The notes: generated by a model not told the origin, from the letters alone. A DNA stretch of 38,814 bases from Cellulomonas sp. (GCA_012927595.1 JABBOW010000208.1:1-38814), one strand, 5' to 3'; positions 1 through 10,407 are shown, counted from the first letter of the stretch. Numbers and translations are program-made.

Positions 1-1869
1 ATGCGTTTATTATTGCACACCGGGGTTGTCAGCGCCAGCGATCCAGCACACGAATATGCACGTCAGCGGGCTGCAGGCACGCCGAGACCGGCAGCTATGT
101 CAGGAGTCCTGGAGCCCGACCCGTCGCCGTACAGCCGCAACCCAGACCGGTGGATCCACGAGTTCGACACCCTGACGATGGACGAGTGGTACCACCCCAC
201 CGCCACAGGTCACCAGGAGGAGTCCAAGCTCCTGCGTGGCGCCTCCATCCCGGGCCGTCCGACCACAGCCGCAGCAGGAAGCCTGGACCTGGTCTTCGTC
301 ATCGACGCCACCGGGTCGATGTCCTCCCTGATCGACCAGGTCAAGGCCTACACGACCGCGATGGTCAGCCTCCTGCAGAGCTCGACCGGCTCCTACCGGT
401 TCGCGCTGGTCACCTACCGCGACGACCCGACCTGGACCGGCGACCCCGGCGACTACGCCGCTCGCGTCGACCTGCCGTTCACCACGGACACCGATGCGAT
501 CCGCGCGGCACTGGCCACGATGAGCGCCAACGGCGGCGGCGACTGGGAGGAGACAGCCCTGAGCGGACTCGACACCGCCATGTCCCTGCCCTGGCGGCCG
601 GGCGTGAAGAAGGTCGCAGTCATCATGGGTGACGCCCCCGCCCACAACCCTGAGCCCGTCTCCGGTCTGAGCTCAGCTGACGTCATCGCGCACTCCCTGG
701 CGGTGGACCCGGTCGAGGTGTTCACGCTGTCGGTGTCCGGCACGTCTCTGGGTGACTCGCTGACCGACGTCGTCGACCGCACGGGTGGCCAGCTGGTCAC
801 CGCGACCGGCGATGTCGCGGCGACCCTCACGACGACCATCACCGGCGCCCTCGACAAGCCGTACGCGTGGTTGGACGGTCCGTGGACGGTCAAGGTGGGA
901 ACGACGCTGACTCTGGACGCTCGAGGCTCCTACGCGCCGGTCGGGTCCCTGGTGTCGTACGCCTGGGACCTGAACTCCGACGGCACCACCGACGTCACCA
1001 CGACGAGCCCCACGCTGGAGCATCTCTTCGACACCGCTGCTAGCACGGTGGTCAGTGTGCAGGTCACAGACGACGCTGGCAGATCGAGCATGGCAAGCAC
1101 GCGGGTGACGATCACCGACGACGGCGACGACATCCCTGCCGCGTCCGACACCTGCCCCGATGTTGCCGACCCGGCGCAGACCGACAGCGACGGCGACGGG
1201 ACTGGCGACGCCTGCGACACGACCCCACTGCCCGCCCTGCCGGCGAGCGACGTCATCGTCTTCGGTCCCGACGAGCTCGCATCGTTGTCCACGGCCACCC
1301 TGGCCGGCACGGTCACAGACTCCAGCGGGCCGGTCGCGGGAGCGGCGGTGACCGTCACAGGTGCCGACGCCGGCGGGCAGCCGGCATCTGCGACAGCAAC
1401 GAGCGCGGCCGACGGCACGTGGCGGACACCGGGCCTTCTGCCCGGAACGTATTCGCTCACCGCGGCCGGTGCTAGCGCCGCGCGAGCTGGGTCCCTGACC
1501 GTGGGAGCCGGCGACGGCTCCTCCGCGGGAGTGCCCGACGGCTCTGTGGTCCGGTCGATCGTCCTGTCCGGAATCGGCTCCTCAGCGACCGGGTACGTGT
1601 TCACGGCCGCAGCGCCAGCGGTCACGCAGACCGCCACCCCGACGCCCCCGGCGGACCCGACGGCGACGCCGGTGGCCGCCGTCATCACCGGGACACCGGC
1701 GGGCCCGACAGCGCCGGTCGCGCAGGTCGCCGGGCGCGCGCCGACGGCGTTGTCGGCCACCGGACTCGGCGGACTCATCCCCCTCGCCGCGACAAGTGGG
1801 GGGCTCCTCCTGGTCGGGCTCCTCGCCCTCACAGTGGCACTCTGGTACCGGCGACGACAGGAAGGCTGA
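1..1869 (+). CDS. Surface-anchored VWA/PKD protein, probably 5'-partial
   Basis: Predicted cell-surface adhesion or matrix-type protein. The reading frame is open from base 1 and the first residues show no signal peptide, so the true start probably lies upstream of the window. A von Willebrand A domain begins near residue 96; its MIDAS is D-A-T-G-S (about 102-106). A PKD-like domain follows (about 290-372), then a Ca-binding thrombospondin type-3-like stretch rich in D-S-D-G-D (about 383-406), and a carboxypeptidase-regulatory-like Ig fold (about 425-510). A Thr/Pro/Ala-rich linker leads to LSATG (584-588), a hydrophobic segment and a WYRRRQEG tail, the layout of a sortase substrate (LxxTG class). 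Surface anchoring is inferred from that tail. The lipoprotein gene starts two bases downstream of the stop, so the two are probably co-transcribed. The ligand is unknown. Confidence 0.8.
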   Translation: MRLLLHTGVVSASDPAHEYARQRAAGTPRPAAMSGVLEPDPSPYSRNPDRWIHEFDTLTMDEWYHPTATGHQEESKLLRGASIPGRPTTAAAGSLDLVFVIDATGSMSSLIDQVKAYTTAMVSLLQSSTGSYRFALVTYRDDPTWTGDPGDYAARVDLPFTTDTDAIRAALATMSANGGGDWEETALSGLDTAMSLPWRPGVKKVAVIMGDAPAHNPEPVSGLSSADVIAHSLAVDPVEVFTLSVSGTSLGDSLTDVVDRTGGQLVTATGDVAATLTTTITGALDKPYAWLDGPWTVKVGTTLTLDARGSYAPVGSLVSYAWDLNSDGTTDVTTTSPTLEHLFDTAASTVVSVQVTDDAGRSSMASTRVTITDDGDDIPAASDTCPDVADPAQTDSDGDGTGDACDTTPLPALPASDVIVFGPDELASLSTATLAGTVTDSSGPVAGAAVTVTGADAGGQPASATATSAADGTWRTPGLLPGTYSLTAAGASAARAGSLTVGAGDGSSAGVPDGSVVRSIVLSGIGSSATGYVFTAAAPAVTQTATPTPPADPTATPVAAVITGTPAGPTAPVAQVAGRAPTALSATGLGGLIPLAATSGGLLLVGLLALTVALWYRRRQEG

Positions 1870-1870
1870 C

Positions 1871-2278
1871 ATGAGGGCACGGACGTTGCTCGCGGCCACG
1901 CTGCTCGTGGGGGTCCTCCTGTCGGGGTGCTCCACGAGCAGCGCGGATCTGGACGCGCTGCGCGCGGACCCGATGGCGACGACAGCTCCCGCGGGGTTCA
2001 CGTCGCAGTCGGTGGCCGAGGACAAGGGTGGCGTCACCTTCGGGATGCGCAATCCGGCCTCCCTGCTCCGAACCTTCCACCTTCCAGAGCCGGCTAACGC
2101 GCTGGTCGAGCTTGACCGCGACGCGCAGGACGCCGGATGGCTCGTCAGCGTTCCCCTGGACCTCACGAAGACCCCGGTAGGTGCGTACTACGTGCGCACG
2201 ACTGACGGGCGTCCCCTGGGGCTGACCCTGACGTGGGATGGCACGGACGCGCTCGCCCTGAACCTGAGCACCCCGTGA
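1871..2278 (+). CDS. Small secreted lipoprotein of unknown function
   Basis: A 135-aa protein with a textbook lipoprotein signal: Arg-rich N terminus, hydrophobic core and lipobox LLSGC with the lipidated cysteine at residue 20. The start at ATG 1871 was chosen because the signal peptide begins there and a GAAGG ribosome-binding site lies 6 bases upstream; the frame stays open further upstream but that part overlaps the preceding gene. The mature part (about 115 aa) contains no motif I recognise. It begins one base after the stop codon of the surface VWA protein, so it is likely translated from the same message and may act at the cell envelope alongside it; that is inference only. Confidence 0.75.
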   Translation: MRARTLLAATLLVGVLLSGCSTSSADLDALRADPMATTAPAGFTSQSVAEDKGGVTFGMRNPASLLRTFHLPEPANALVELDRDAQDAGWLVSVPLDLTKTPVGAYYVRTTDGRPLGLTLTWDGTDALALNLSTP

Positions 2279-2411
2279 CCAGCCCGGTGTCCTACGCCGA
2301 CGTCAGCAGGCGCCCGAGCTCTTGACGCTCCGGCGGGTTCAGCGGACCCCGCAGGACGGGGGATGAGCCGTCTGGGTGCCCCGGCCCCAGGTGGGCCGAT
2401 CCGGCGGGACT

Positions 2412-2750
2412 GTGCCGAAGGTCGGCGCTGAGACGAAGGTCGCCCTGGAGAAGGCTGAGGGCGACCTTTCGTTTGCGCGCCTGGTGCAGCCCATGAAGCG
2501 TCCACCCGGAGAGCAGCTCATCGAGCAGTTGGCGTTCCACTACGACCAGTTCAACAACATTCACCCGTTCCGGGAGGGCAACGGGCGCACGCAGCGCGCG
2601 TTCTGGGGCCGCGTTGCCCGTGGTGCGGGGTGGCAGCTCGACTGGCGAACGGTGCAGGGAGCGAGCAACGACGAGGCATGCCGAGCGGCATCCGAGCGAC
2701 AAGACGTCGGGCCACTTCGGTCGATGTTCGACGCCATCGTCAGCCCGGCC
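2412..2750 (+). pseudogene. Fic-domain protein remnant, internally deleted
   Basis: The translation contains an intact Fic active-site motif, HPFREGNGRTQR (bases 2562-2597), which in the family transfers AMP or another nucleotide from the His to target hydroxyls. The C-terminal part (LDWRTVQG, then LRSMFDAIVSPA) looks like the normal end of actinobacterial Fic/Doc proteins, but no stop follows and the frame runs into a resolvase fragment. The N-terminal part is only about 50 residues: a segment resembling the family's early helix (KAEGDLSFARL) is joined almost directly to the helix before the motif, so about 60 residues, including the flap region that positions substrate, appear missing. GTG 2412 is the first plausible start, without a convincing ribosome-binding site. 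I consider it non-functional. Confidence 0.65.
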
Positions 2751-2813
2751 GTGCTGATCGGTGGACGTGACGACGCGTGGCGCGGTGCGGAGCGCGCGCG
2801 TGTGTCTTTTCCC

Positions 2814-3215
2814 GCGGGCGCGGTGCGGGCGTTCGTCGACCACGGCGAGTCCAGTCGTGTCGCGGACCGCCCGCAATGGGTTGGGTGTCGGGGCTTCCTG
2901 CGCGCGGGGGACACGTTGGTGGTGCGACGTCTGGACCGGTTGGCCGGCAGCGAGGTCATGGCAACCCAGACCATCAGCGAGCTGCACGAGCGCGGGGTGG
3001 ACATCAAGAGCTTGATGGAGCCGGACATCGACACCACGACGCCGATGGGGCGCGCACTGTTCGGCATCGTCGCGGTGTTCGCGCAGCTGCGCGTGGACAC
3101 GATCCGCCAGAACACGATGCGCGGTCTGGCGCACGCCCGATCGCAGGGCCGCGTCGGCGGCCGGCCTACTGTCATGACCCCGGCCCGGACCGAGACGGCC
3201 GTGCAGCTGCGGGCA
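2814..3215 (+). pseudogene. Serine resolvase/invertase remnant (N terminus lost)
   Basis: The frame encodes the middle and end of the catalytic domain of a Tn3-type resolvase/DNA invertase: AFVDHGESS, then GDTLVVRRLDRL, a helix with SELHERGVDIKSL, DTTTPMGRALFGIVAVFAQ, and the hinge ARSQGRVGGRPTVMT before the DNA-binding domain. The first 40 or so residues, which carry the catalytic serine, are absent, and the helix-turn-helix is cut off after TETAVQLRA. It is fused in frame to the Fic remnant upstream and abuts a transposase tail downstream. It cannot be active. It probably records an earlier transposon or integrative element. Confidence 0.75.
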
Positions 3216-3220
3216 GCCGC

Positions 3221-3380
3221 GATACCTACAAGGGCCGCAACGTCGTCGAACGCTCCTTCGTGCGCCTCAAGCAGTGGCGCGCCCTGGCCACCCGCTACGA
3301 CAAGCTCGCCATCGTCTACCGCACCGCCGCCGTCCTCGCCGCCGTCATCACCTGGCTACACCACTGAGGAGACACTCCCT
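3221..3380 (+). mobile_element. 3' end of an IS5-family transposase and likely right IS end
   Basis: Bases 3221-3367 encode the last 48 residues of an IS5-type DDE transposase: YKGRNVVERSFVRLKQW (the region with the conserved Glu of DDE and the downstream K/R), then ATRYDKLAIVYRTAAVLAAVITW and a TGA stop at 3365. The rest of the transposase is missing; the junction to the resolvase remnant is near 3216-3221 and lies in a different frame. The bases after the stop, GAGACACTCCCTAG (3367-3380), resemble the right terminal inverted repeat of such elements; this last point is a recollection of family ends, not a computed match. Confidence 0.65.
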
Positions 3381-3497
3381 AGCGGACAGTCACCTCACGC
3401 GTCCCAAGAATCTCCATTCGGCGACCACCTCCTTTCCCATGTGGCGTCGGCGCCGGGCGCTCGACAAGGCCCTTTCGCGGCCGGGCGCCCGATGCCG

Positions 3498-5207
<1,710 letters not shown>

Positions 5208-5304
5208 GGCGTGCTCCTCTCGTCGTGCGGCGGGTGCAGCAGGGTGGGCTGCGGGGTGTGCTGTGGGGCGTGGTTCGAGCCTGGGCTCGAGGACCTCGTA
5301 CATC

Positions 5305-6639
5305 TCAGTGCTGCTGCGCGAACTGCGCGGTCTCGGTCGACCCTGCGAGAGCGAGGGTCGCGCTGGCCGGGTTGAGCGCGGTGGCGACCCGGTCGAAGTA
5401 GCCGGTGCCTACCTCACGCTGGTGGCGGGTGGCGGTGTAGCCGTCGGCCTCGGAGGCGAGCTCGGCCTCCTGCAGCTCGACGTACGCGCTCATGCCGCGC
5501 TCGGCGTAGCCGCGGGCGAGGGAGAACATCGAGTGGTTGAGCGCGTGGAAGCCGGCCAGGGTGATGAACTGGAACGCGTAGCCGCAGGCCGCGAGCTCCT
5601 TCTGGAACCGCGCGATCGTCGAGTCGTCCAGGGCCGCACGCCAGTTGAAGGACGGCGAGCAGTTGTAGGCGAGCATCTTGCCGGGGTACTGGTCGTGGAG
5701 GCGCTCGGCGAACTCCCGCGCGAGGTTGAGGTCGGGGGTTGACGTCTCGACCCAGATCAGGTCGGCGTACTCGGCGTAGGCCATGGCCCGCGAGACGACC
5801 GGGTCGAGGCCCGGACGCACCCGGAAGTAGCCCTCGGCGGTCCGCTCGCCGGTGAGGAACGGCTCGTCGCGGGGGTCGACGTCGGACGTCAGCAGGTCGG
5901 CGCCCAGCGCGTCGGTGCGCGCGATCACGACCGTCGGCACACCCGCGACGTCGGCCGCGAGCCGTGCCGCGCTGAGCGTGCGCACGTGCTGGCTCGTCGG
6001 GACGAGGACCTTGCCGCCGAGGTGGCCGCACTTCTTCTCGGCCGCGAGCTGGTCCTCCCAGTGCACGCCGGCCGCCCCGGCCTCGATCATCGACGCCATG
6101 AGCTCGTAGGCGTTGAGCGGACCGCCGAACCCGGCCTCGGCGTCGGCGACGATCGGCGCGAGCCACTCGCGGGTGCGCCCAGCGCCCTCGGAGGTCTCGA
6201 TCTGGTCAGCGCGCAGCAGCGCGTTGTTGATGCGGCGCACCACGGCGGGGACGCTGTTCGCGGGGTAGAGGCTCTGGTCCGGGTACGTCTGGCCGGACAG
6301 GTTCGCGTCGGCCGCCACCTGCCAGCCGGACAGGTAGATGGCCTCGAGGCCGGCCTTGACCTGCTGGACGGCCTGGTTGCCGGTGAGAGCTCCGAGCGCA
6401 GGGACCCACTCGCGGTCGTGGAGCAGGTCCCACAGCCGCTCGGCCCCCCTGCGGGCGAGCGTGTGCTCCTCGCGGACCGACCCGCGCAGCGCGATGACGT
6501 CCGCGGCGGTGTAGTCGCGGCGGATGCCGGCCCAGCGCGGGTCGGTCGCCCACTGCTGGGCGAGCTCGGCCGCCGTCTGGGTCTGGTCGCCCGGGCGAGT
6601 CCTGGTGGGCTGCTGCGGCGACGACGTTGTCTCGTTCAC
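5305..6639 (-). CDS. aceA: Isocitrate lyase
   Basis: Cleaves isocitrate to glyoxylate and succinate, the entry step of the glyoxylate shunt needed for growth on acetate or fatty acids. The 444-aa protein matches the usual bacterial length of about 430. The active-site loop KKCGHL is at 202-207, with the catalytic cysteine at 204; WEDQ (194-197) and the PTSQHVR segment are typical. The start is GTG 6639: GAGGGA lies 4-5 bases upstream and the N terminus then matches the family, while the frame further upstream runs into the promoter region and the ramB gene. It precedes aceB in a likely two-gene operon. A TTGACC box at 6691-6696 with a weak -10 downstream is a candidate promoter. Confidence 0.96.
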   Translation of the reverse strand: MNETTSSPQQPTRTRPGDQTQTAAELAQQWATDPRWAGIRRDYTAADVIALRGSVREEHTLARRGAERLWDLLHDREWVPALGALTGNQAVQQVKAGLEAIYLSGWQVAADANLSGQTYPDQSLYPANSVPAVVRRINNALLRADQIETSEGAGRTREWLAPIVADAEAGFGGPLNAYELMASMIEAGAAGVHWEDQLAAEKKCGHLGGKVLVPTSQHVRTLSAARLAADVAGVPTVVIARTDALGADLLTSDVDPRDEPFLTGERTAEGYFRVRPGLDPVVSRAMAYAEYADLIWVETSTPDLNLAREFAERLHDQYPGKMLAYNCSPSFNWRAALDDSTIARFQKELAACGYAFQFITLAGFHALNHSMFSLARGYAERGMSAYVELQEAELASEADGYTATRHQREVGTGYFDRVATALNPASATLALAGSTETAQFAQQH

Positions 6640-6667
6640 GATGTCCCTCGATCTTCCGGTTGCTGGC

Positions 6668-6696
6668 CTAGTGGGACCACTCTGGGGGAAGGTCAA
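6668..6696 (-). promoter_or_regulatory. Candidate aceA promoter
   Basis: On the minus strand TTGACC (6696-6691) is followed after 17 bp by CACTAG (6673-6668). This would give a transcription start about 20 bases before the aceA GTG, leaving room for its GAGGGA ribosome-binding site. The -10 box is poor, so the assignment rests mainly on the -35 and spacing. Confidence 0.35.
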
Positions 6697-6736
6697 CGCG
6701 TCTTCACCGGCAGAATCTGGAGAAGATCGGCGAAAC

Positions 6737-6751
6737 TTCTGCTCGACAGAA
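6737..6751. promoter_or_regulatory. Inverted repeat in the aceA-ramB divergent region
   Basis: TTCTG-ctcga-CAGAA is a perfect 5-5-5 inverted repeat 27 bases before the ramB start, inside the only intergenic region shared by ramB and aceA. The flanking GAAACTTCTGC loosely resembles the AACTTTGC core remembered for corynebacterial RamB sites. Its position suits an operator used for autoregulation of ramB and control of aceA; this is inference from symmetry and context. Confidence 0.4.
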
Positions 6752-6777
6752 ACGCCCGGTTCTGGCAGCGTCGAGGC

Positions 6778-8247
6778 ATGGCGATCACCCCCACGCTCGC
6801 GCCCCTGCCCGACGCCGGCGTCGACACCCTCGTCCTGGGCCGTCGTATCCGCCACCTGCGCACCACGCGCGGCCTGACCCTCGACGAGCTGGGCGCTGCG
6901 ATCGGCCGGGCCGCGTCGCAGGTGTCCATGATCGAGAACGGCCACCGCGAACCCAAGCTGTCGCTGCTCAGCCAGATCGCTGCGGCGCTGGCCGTGCCGG
7001 TCGCGGAGCTGCTGCGAGACGAGGCCCCGAGCCGGCGGTCGGCCCTCGAGGTCGAGCTCGAGCGGGCCCAGCGCGGACCACTGTTCGCCTCACTGCAGAT
7101 GCCGACCGTCAAGGTCGGCAAGTCGCTGCCGACCGATGCGCTCGAGGCGCTCGTCCGGCTCCAGGCCGAGGTCCAGCGGCTGCTCACCGAGAAGGCCGCG
7201 ACGCCCGAGGAGGCCCGCCGCGCCAACGCCGAGCTGCGCGCAACCATGCGTGCGCAGGACAACTACTTCCCCGAGCTCGAGGAGCAGGCGCGCCGGCTGC
7301 TCGGCGCGGTCGAGCACCCCGGCGGTCCCCTGTCCCAGCGCGGGACGGCCGACATCGCCGCGCACCTCGGCTTCACACTCCACTACGTCCACGACCTGCC
7401 GCACTCGACGCGCTCGGTGACCGACCTCGCGAACCACCGGATCTACCTTCCGCACGGGCTCACGTCGTCGAGCGACCCTCGCTCCGCGCTGCTGCAGGCC
7501 ATCGCGAGCTTCGTGCTCGGGCACGCCGAGCCGCGTGACTACGGCGACTTCCTGCGCCAACGCGTCGAGACGAACTACCTCGCCGCGGCGCTCATGCTGC
7601 CTGAGGCCGGCGCCGCCGAGCTCATGCGCGCGGCCAAGGCCGAGCGCCGGCTGTCGGTCGAGGACCTGCGCGACGCCTACGCGGTCCCGTACGAGACCGC
7701 CGCGCACCGGTTCACCAACCTCGCGACCCGGCACCTCGACGTGCCCGTGCACTTCATGAAGGTCCACGAGAGCGGCACCCTGCACAAGGCGTACGAGAAC
7801 GACGGCGTGCGCTTCCCGTCGGACCCGTTGGGCGCGATCGAGGGTCAGCCGGTGTGCAAGAACTGGACGGCGCGCGTCGTGTTCGCGATCCCTGACCGGT
7901 TCAGCCCGTACTACCAGTACACCGACACCCCGACGGGCACGTTCTGGTGCACGTCACGCGTGCAGGGCTCCTCCGAGGGCGACTTCTCGGTGTCCGTGGG
8001 CGTGCCGTTCCAGCACGTGCGCTGGTTCCGGGGTCGCGAGACGACTGAGCGTGCTGTCTCCAAGTGCCCCGACCCGACGTGCTGCCGCCAGGCGCCGACG
8101 GAGCTGTCCGCCCGGTGGGCCGATCGGGCCTGGCCGAGCGCCCGCCCGCACGCGAGCACCCTGGCTGCCCTGCCGACCGGGGCCTTCCCGGGCGTGGACA
8201 CGACCGAGGTGTACGAGTTCCTGGACCGGCACGCGCCGCAGGGCTGA
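6778..8247 (+). CDS. ramB: RamB-type short-chain fatty acid/acetate metabolism regulator
   Basis: A 489-aa transcription regulator of the RamB family (about 475 aa in Corynebacterium and Mycobacterium). The N terminus carries an Xre-type helix-turn-helix (about 17-75: [20 protein letters not shown], then [16 protein letters not shown]). The middle has a zincin-like ImmA/IrrE-type domain (about 180-290) in which no clear HExxH is visible. The C terminus is the family's DUF2083 region, with paired cysteines (CPDPTCC) near 425. In corynebacteria RamB represses aceA/aceB and other acetate genes on sugar; divergent placement next to aceA supports the same job here. ATG 6778 is the natural start because the helix-turn-helix follows at the usual distance; no strong ribosome-binding site is visible. 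Longer frames upstream are antisense to aceA. Confidence 0.88.
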   Translation: MAITPTLAPLPDAGVDTLVLGRRIRHLRTTRGLTLDELGAAIGRAASQVSMIENGHREPKLSLLSQIAAALAVPVAELLRDEAPSRRSALEVELERAQRGPLFASLQMPTVKVGKSLPTDALEALVRLQAEVQRLLTEKAATPEEARRANAELRATMRAQDNYFPELEEQARRLLGAVEHPGGPLSQRGTADIAAHLGFTLHYVHDLPHSTRSVTDLANHRIYLPHGLTSSSDPRSALLQAIASFVLGHAEPRDYGDFLRQRVETNYLAAALMLPEAGAAELMRAAKAERRLSVEDLRDAYAVPYETAAHRFTNLATRHLDVPVHFMKVHESGTLHKAYENDGVRFPSDPLGAIEGQPVCKNWTARVVFAIPDRFSPYYQYTDTPTGTFWCTSRVQGSSEGDFSVSVGVPFQHVRWFRGRETTERAVSKCPDPTCCRQAPTELSARWADRAWPSARPHASTLAALPTGAFPGVDTTEVYEFLDRHAPQG

Positions 8248-8355
8248 CTGGCGACGGTCGACGGCCCAAGGTCCCGGATAAGCACGGTCCACGCCGTGAA
8301 TACTGCCGAGACGGCCGCGTGCGGATGCGGCCCCACCACTGACCTGGAGGACCAC

Positions 8356-8682
8356 ATGCCCACCGAGATCGTCGAGATCGAGACCCACCCCACGACCCCG
8401 GCGGCCGCCGCCGAGGGTCACGTCTGCGGCTGCCAGCCCGACGAGGCCGAGGGCGGGCTCGACGTGCGGACGATCCCGCACGCCGTCCGCCATGCCGCGG
8501 TCCGCGGAGCGTTCGGAGCCATCCCCGTCGGCGGCACCATGGTCCTCGTCGCCCCGCACCGCCCGATGCCGCTGCTTGCGGAGCTCACCGCCGACGCGAA
8601 CGGTGCGCTGACCGTCGAGTTCATCGTCGAGGAGCCGGGCGAGTGCCACGTGCGCCTGGCGCGGACCGCGGGCGCCGTCTGA
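8356..8682 (+). CDS. DUF2249 domain small protein
   Basis: A 108-aa protein with a DUF2249 domain (about 34-103: LDVRTIPHAVRHAAVRGAF, then GTMVLVAPHRPMPLL). DUF2249 is a TusA/SirA-like fold often found near nitric-oxide or iron-sulfur functions in actinobacteria; its exact role is not established. A CGC motif (VCGCQ, near residue 25) precedes the domain, as in relatives that have a short Cys/Gly segment there. ATG 8356 was chosen because TGGAGG lies 5 bases upstream; a GTG at 8296 in the same frame would add 20 residues, including another CGCG, but has no ribosome-binding site. It is convergent with idi. Confidence 0.78.
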   Translation: MPTEIVEIETHPTTPAAAAEGHVCGCQPDEAEGGLDVRTIPHAVRHAAVRGAFGAIPVGGTMVLVAPHRPMPLLAELTADANGALTVEFIVEEPGECHVRLARTAGAV

Positions 8683-8829
8683 CGGCTCTCGGCTCGGCCC
8701 AGCTGCTCGACGTGCTGCGGTCCACGGTCTGCGCCGGGGTGCCGCTGGTCGACGCTGTGCGAGCCGCCGCGACGACGCCGGCGACGGGGCTGGGGGGCCC
8801 TCGGGTCGGCGCGCCCGCGACGGCGCCTG

Positions 8830-9444
8830 TCAGCTCGTCGGTGGCGGCGCGCCTGTCGGGGTCGGGCTGTCGGCTGCGGAGGACCAGTCGTCGTCGGGCA
8901 ACCGCTGCATCTGCAGGACCGCCCACGGGCTCACGGGCACGTCGCCCGCGGCGATGAGCGCCCGGAACTCCGCGGGCGTCACCCACCGGTGGTCGGCGAC
9001 CTCGGACGGGTCGGGCGTCACGGTCACGCCGGCCGGGACGTGCGCGAGGAACACCGGGCAGATCTCGTTCTCGACGATGCCGTTGTCCATCACCGCGCGG
9101 TAGCGGAAGTCCGGCAGCAGCGGGGTGACCTCGACCTCGCCGCGGATGCCGAGCTCGTGCGTCAGCCGCCGCAGCACCGCGCCGACGAGGTCCTCGTCGA
9201 GCCCGGGGTGCCCGCAGCACGCGTTCGTCCAGACGCCCGGCCAGGTGCGCTTGGCCGGGGCGCGCTGCGTGAGGAGCACGCGGCCGTCGCTGCCCACGAC
9301 GTAGCAGGAGAACGCGAGGTGCAGCGGGGTGTCGGTGGTGTGGACCTCGGCCTTGAGCGCGGTGCCGATGACTTTGCCCGACTCGTCGAGAAGCACCACG
9401 TGCTCGTGATCGGGCTCGACCGACCCGACGTGCCTGCCTGCCAT
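8830..9444 (-). CDS. idi: Isopentenyl-diphosphate delta-isomerase, type 1
   Basis: Interconverts isopentenyl and dimethylallyl diphosphate for isoprenoid synthesis, using a divalent metal in the cytoplasm. The 204-aa protein has the Nudix-like fold with the catalytic cysteine segment TNACCGHP (73-80, active Cys77) and the catalytic glutamate segment ENEICPVF (125-132). LRRLTHELGI (91-100) is the Nudix-like metal helix. Length is slightly above the usual 180, owing to a Pro/Thr-rich tail. ATG 9444 has AGGGGAA just upstream. A TAGGAT box at 9495-9490 on the same strand is a possible -10. The overlapping long frames in this area are shadows. Confidence 0.95.
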   Translation of the reverse strand: MAGRHVGSVEPDHEHVVLLDESGKVIGTALKAEVHTTDTPLHLAFSCYVVGSDGRVLLTQRAPAKRTWPGVWTNACCGHPGLDEDLVGAVLRRLTHELGIRGEVEVTPLLPDFRYRAVMDNGIVENEICPVFLAHVPAGVTVTPDPSEVADHRWVTPAEFRALIAAGDVPVSPWAVLQMQRLPDDDWSSAADSPTPTGAPPPTS

Positions 9445-9520
9445 CGTTCCCCTGCCGTCGCGGTGACCTCACCCCAGGATGAGGGCACGATCCTAGCCAG
9501 AGCTGGCGTCAAGCAGCCCG

Positions 9521-9616
9521 TTACGGGGAGAAGAGCACCTGCACGAGCAGGATCTTCACGATGATCCCGAGTGCGAACAGCGACGCGAGCCCCACGGCCG
9601 CGAGGATCAGCAGCAT
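9521..9616 (-). CDS. 31-aa single-span membrane peptide
   Basis: A very short open frame from ATG 9616 to TAA 9521 encodes a hydrophobic peptide that starts MLLILAAVGLASLFALGII and ends with VQVLFSP. It would form one transmembrane helix with a single lysine in the middle. The codon bias is that of real genes here: 30 of 31 sense codons end in G or C, with high Leu, Val and Ile content, while no other use of this intergenic stretch is evident. It lies 76 bp upstream of idi on the same strand. The ribosome-binding site (AGGTCGGG) is weak. I do not recognise the family. It might be a small membrane-protein partner, or chance. Confidence 0.4.
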   Translation of the reverse strand: MLLILAAVGLASLFALGIIVKILLVQVLFSP

Positions 9617-9705
9617 CCCGACCTGGCGGCTCGGGTGGGTCGACCGTATCGGCTGTCGGGCGGGACCAGCAGCACCATCCGGCGGCACCCCGACCAGGTC
9701 TTTTG

Positions 9706-9717
9706 TAGGCTGTAGGG
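9706..9717 (+). promoter_or_regulatory. Leaderless -10 box for the DUF2993 gene
   Basis: TAGGCT (9706-9711) fits TAnnnT and ends 6 bases before ATG 9718, placing the transcription start at the start codon. There is no proper ribosome-binding site, consistent with a leaderless message. Confidence 0.55.
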
Positions 9718-10407
9718 ATGCGCGCGCGAAGGGTCGTCGTCGGGGTCGTGGTCCTCGGCGTCCTGGCTGTCGGTGTGGTCGTGGCGGACCGCGCGGCGGC
9801 GTCGGTGGCAGAGCAACGGGTCCGCAGTGAGATCGAGTCGCGGATGCACGTCACCGGGACGCCACAGGTTGACGTCGGCGGGTTCCCGTTCCTGACGCAG
9901 CTGGTCGCCCGTTCGATCGACCGCACGACGGTCCACGCAGACGCCGTCACGTTCGCCGGCGTCGAGGTGACCGACGTGGACCTCGACCTGCACGGGGTCT
10001 CGGTCGCCACCCCCGTCGTCGCTGACCGGATCGTCGTCACCGGCACCCTCTCGCCGGCCACGCTCACACGGCTCGCCGCGGGCAGCTCGGGTCTCCCGGT
10101 CGAGCTCACGGTTGACGGCGGCGCCATGACCGCGTCGACCACCGTCCTCGGGGTCCCGCTCGTCGCTCTGCTCGCACCGCGCGTCGAGCCCGGGGTGATC
10201 CGCGTGGACGTGACGACGGTGCGGCTCGGCTCGCTCGACGTCGCGATCGACACGCTCCCAGGTGCGCTCGCGGACCGTCTGCGCGGGCTGCAGATCCCGG
10301 TCGACGGACTGCCGCACGGCGTCCAGCTCACGGCGGTCGCGGTCGTGCCGGGCGGCGCGCGCATCACCGCGGCGGGTAGCAACGTGTCACTGAACGACCT
10401 GCGTTGA
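9718..10407 (+). CDS. DUF2993 (LmeA-like) envelope protein
   Basis: A 229-aa protein with an N-terminal membrane anchor or signal (about 5-24, VVVGVVVLGVLAVGVVVA) followed by a DUF2993 domain: VDVGGFPFLTQL near 51-62 is the family's hallmark start, and repeated amphipathic beta strands follow. Members such as mycobacterial LmeA sit at the cell envelope and bind phospholipid or assist lipoglycan synthesis; whether this one does is unknown. The start is supported by the position of the signal segment and a TAGGCT box 6 bases upstream. The next gene follows after 46 bp on the same strand. Confidence 0.82.
   Translation: MRARRVVVGVVVLGVLAVGVVVADRAAASVAEQRVRSEIESRMHVTGTPQVDVGGFPFLTQLVARSIDRTTVHADAVTFAGVEVTDVDLDLHGVSVATPVVADRIVVTGTLSPATLTRLAAGSSGLPVELTVDGGAMTASTTVLGVPLVALLAPRVEPGVIRVDVTTVRLGSLDVAIDTLPGALADRLRGLQIPVDGLPHGVQLTAVAVVPGGARITAAGSNVSLNDLR

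Noticed and set aside
5986-6777. Extension of the RamB reading frame far upstream of ATG 6778.
   Set aside because: That part is antisense to aceA and has no RamB-like sequence; the helix-turn-helix begins just after 6778.
9445-9480. A possible single promoter for idi using TTGACG and TAGGAT.
   Set aside because: The spacing between the two boxes is about 11 bp, too short; only the TAGGAT box is mentioned, as a weak candidate.
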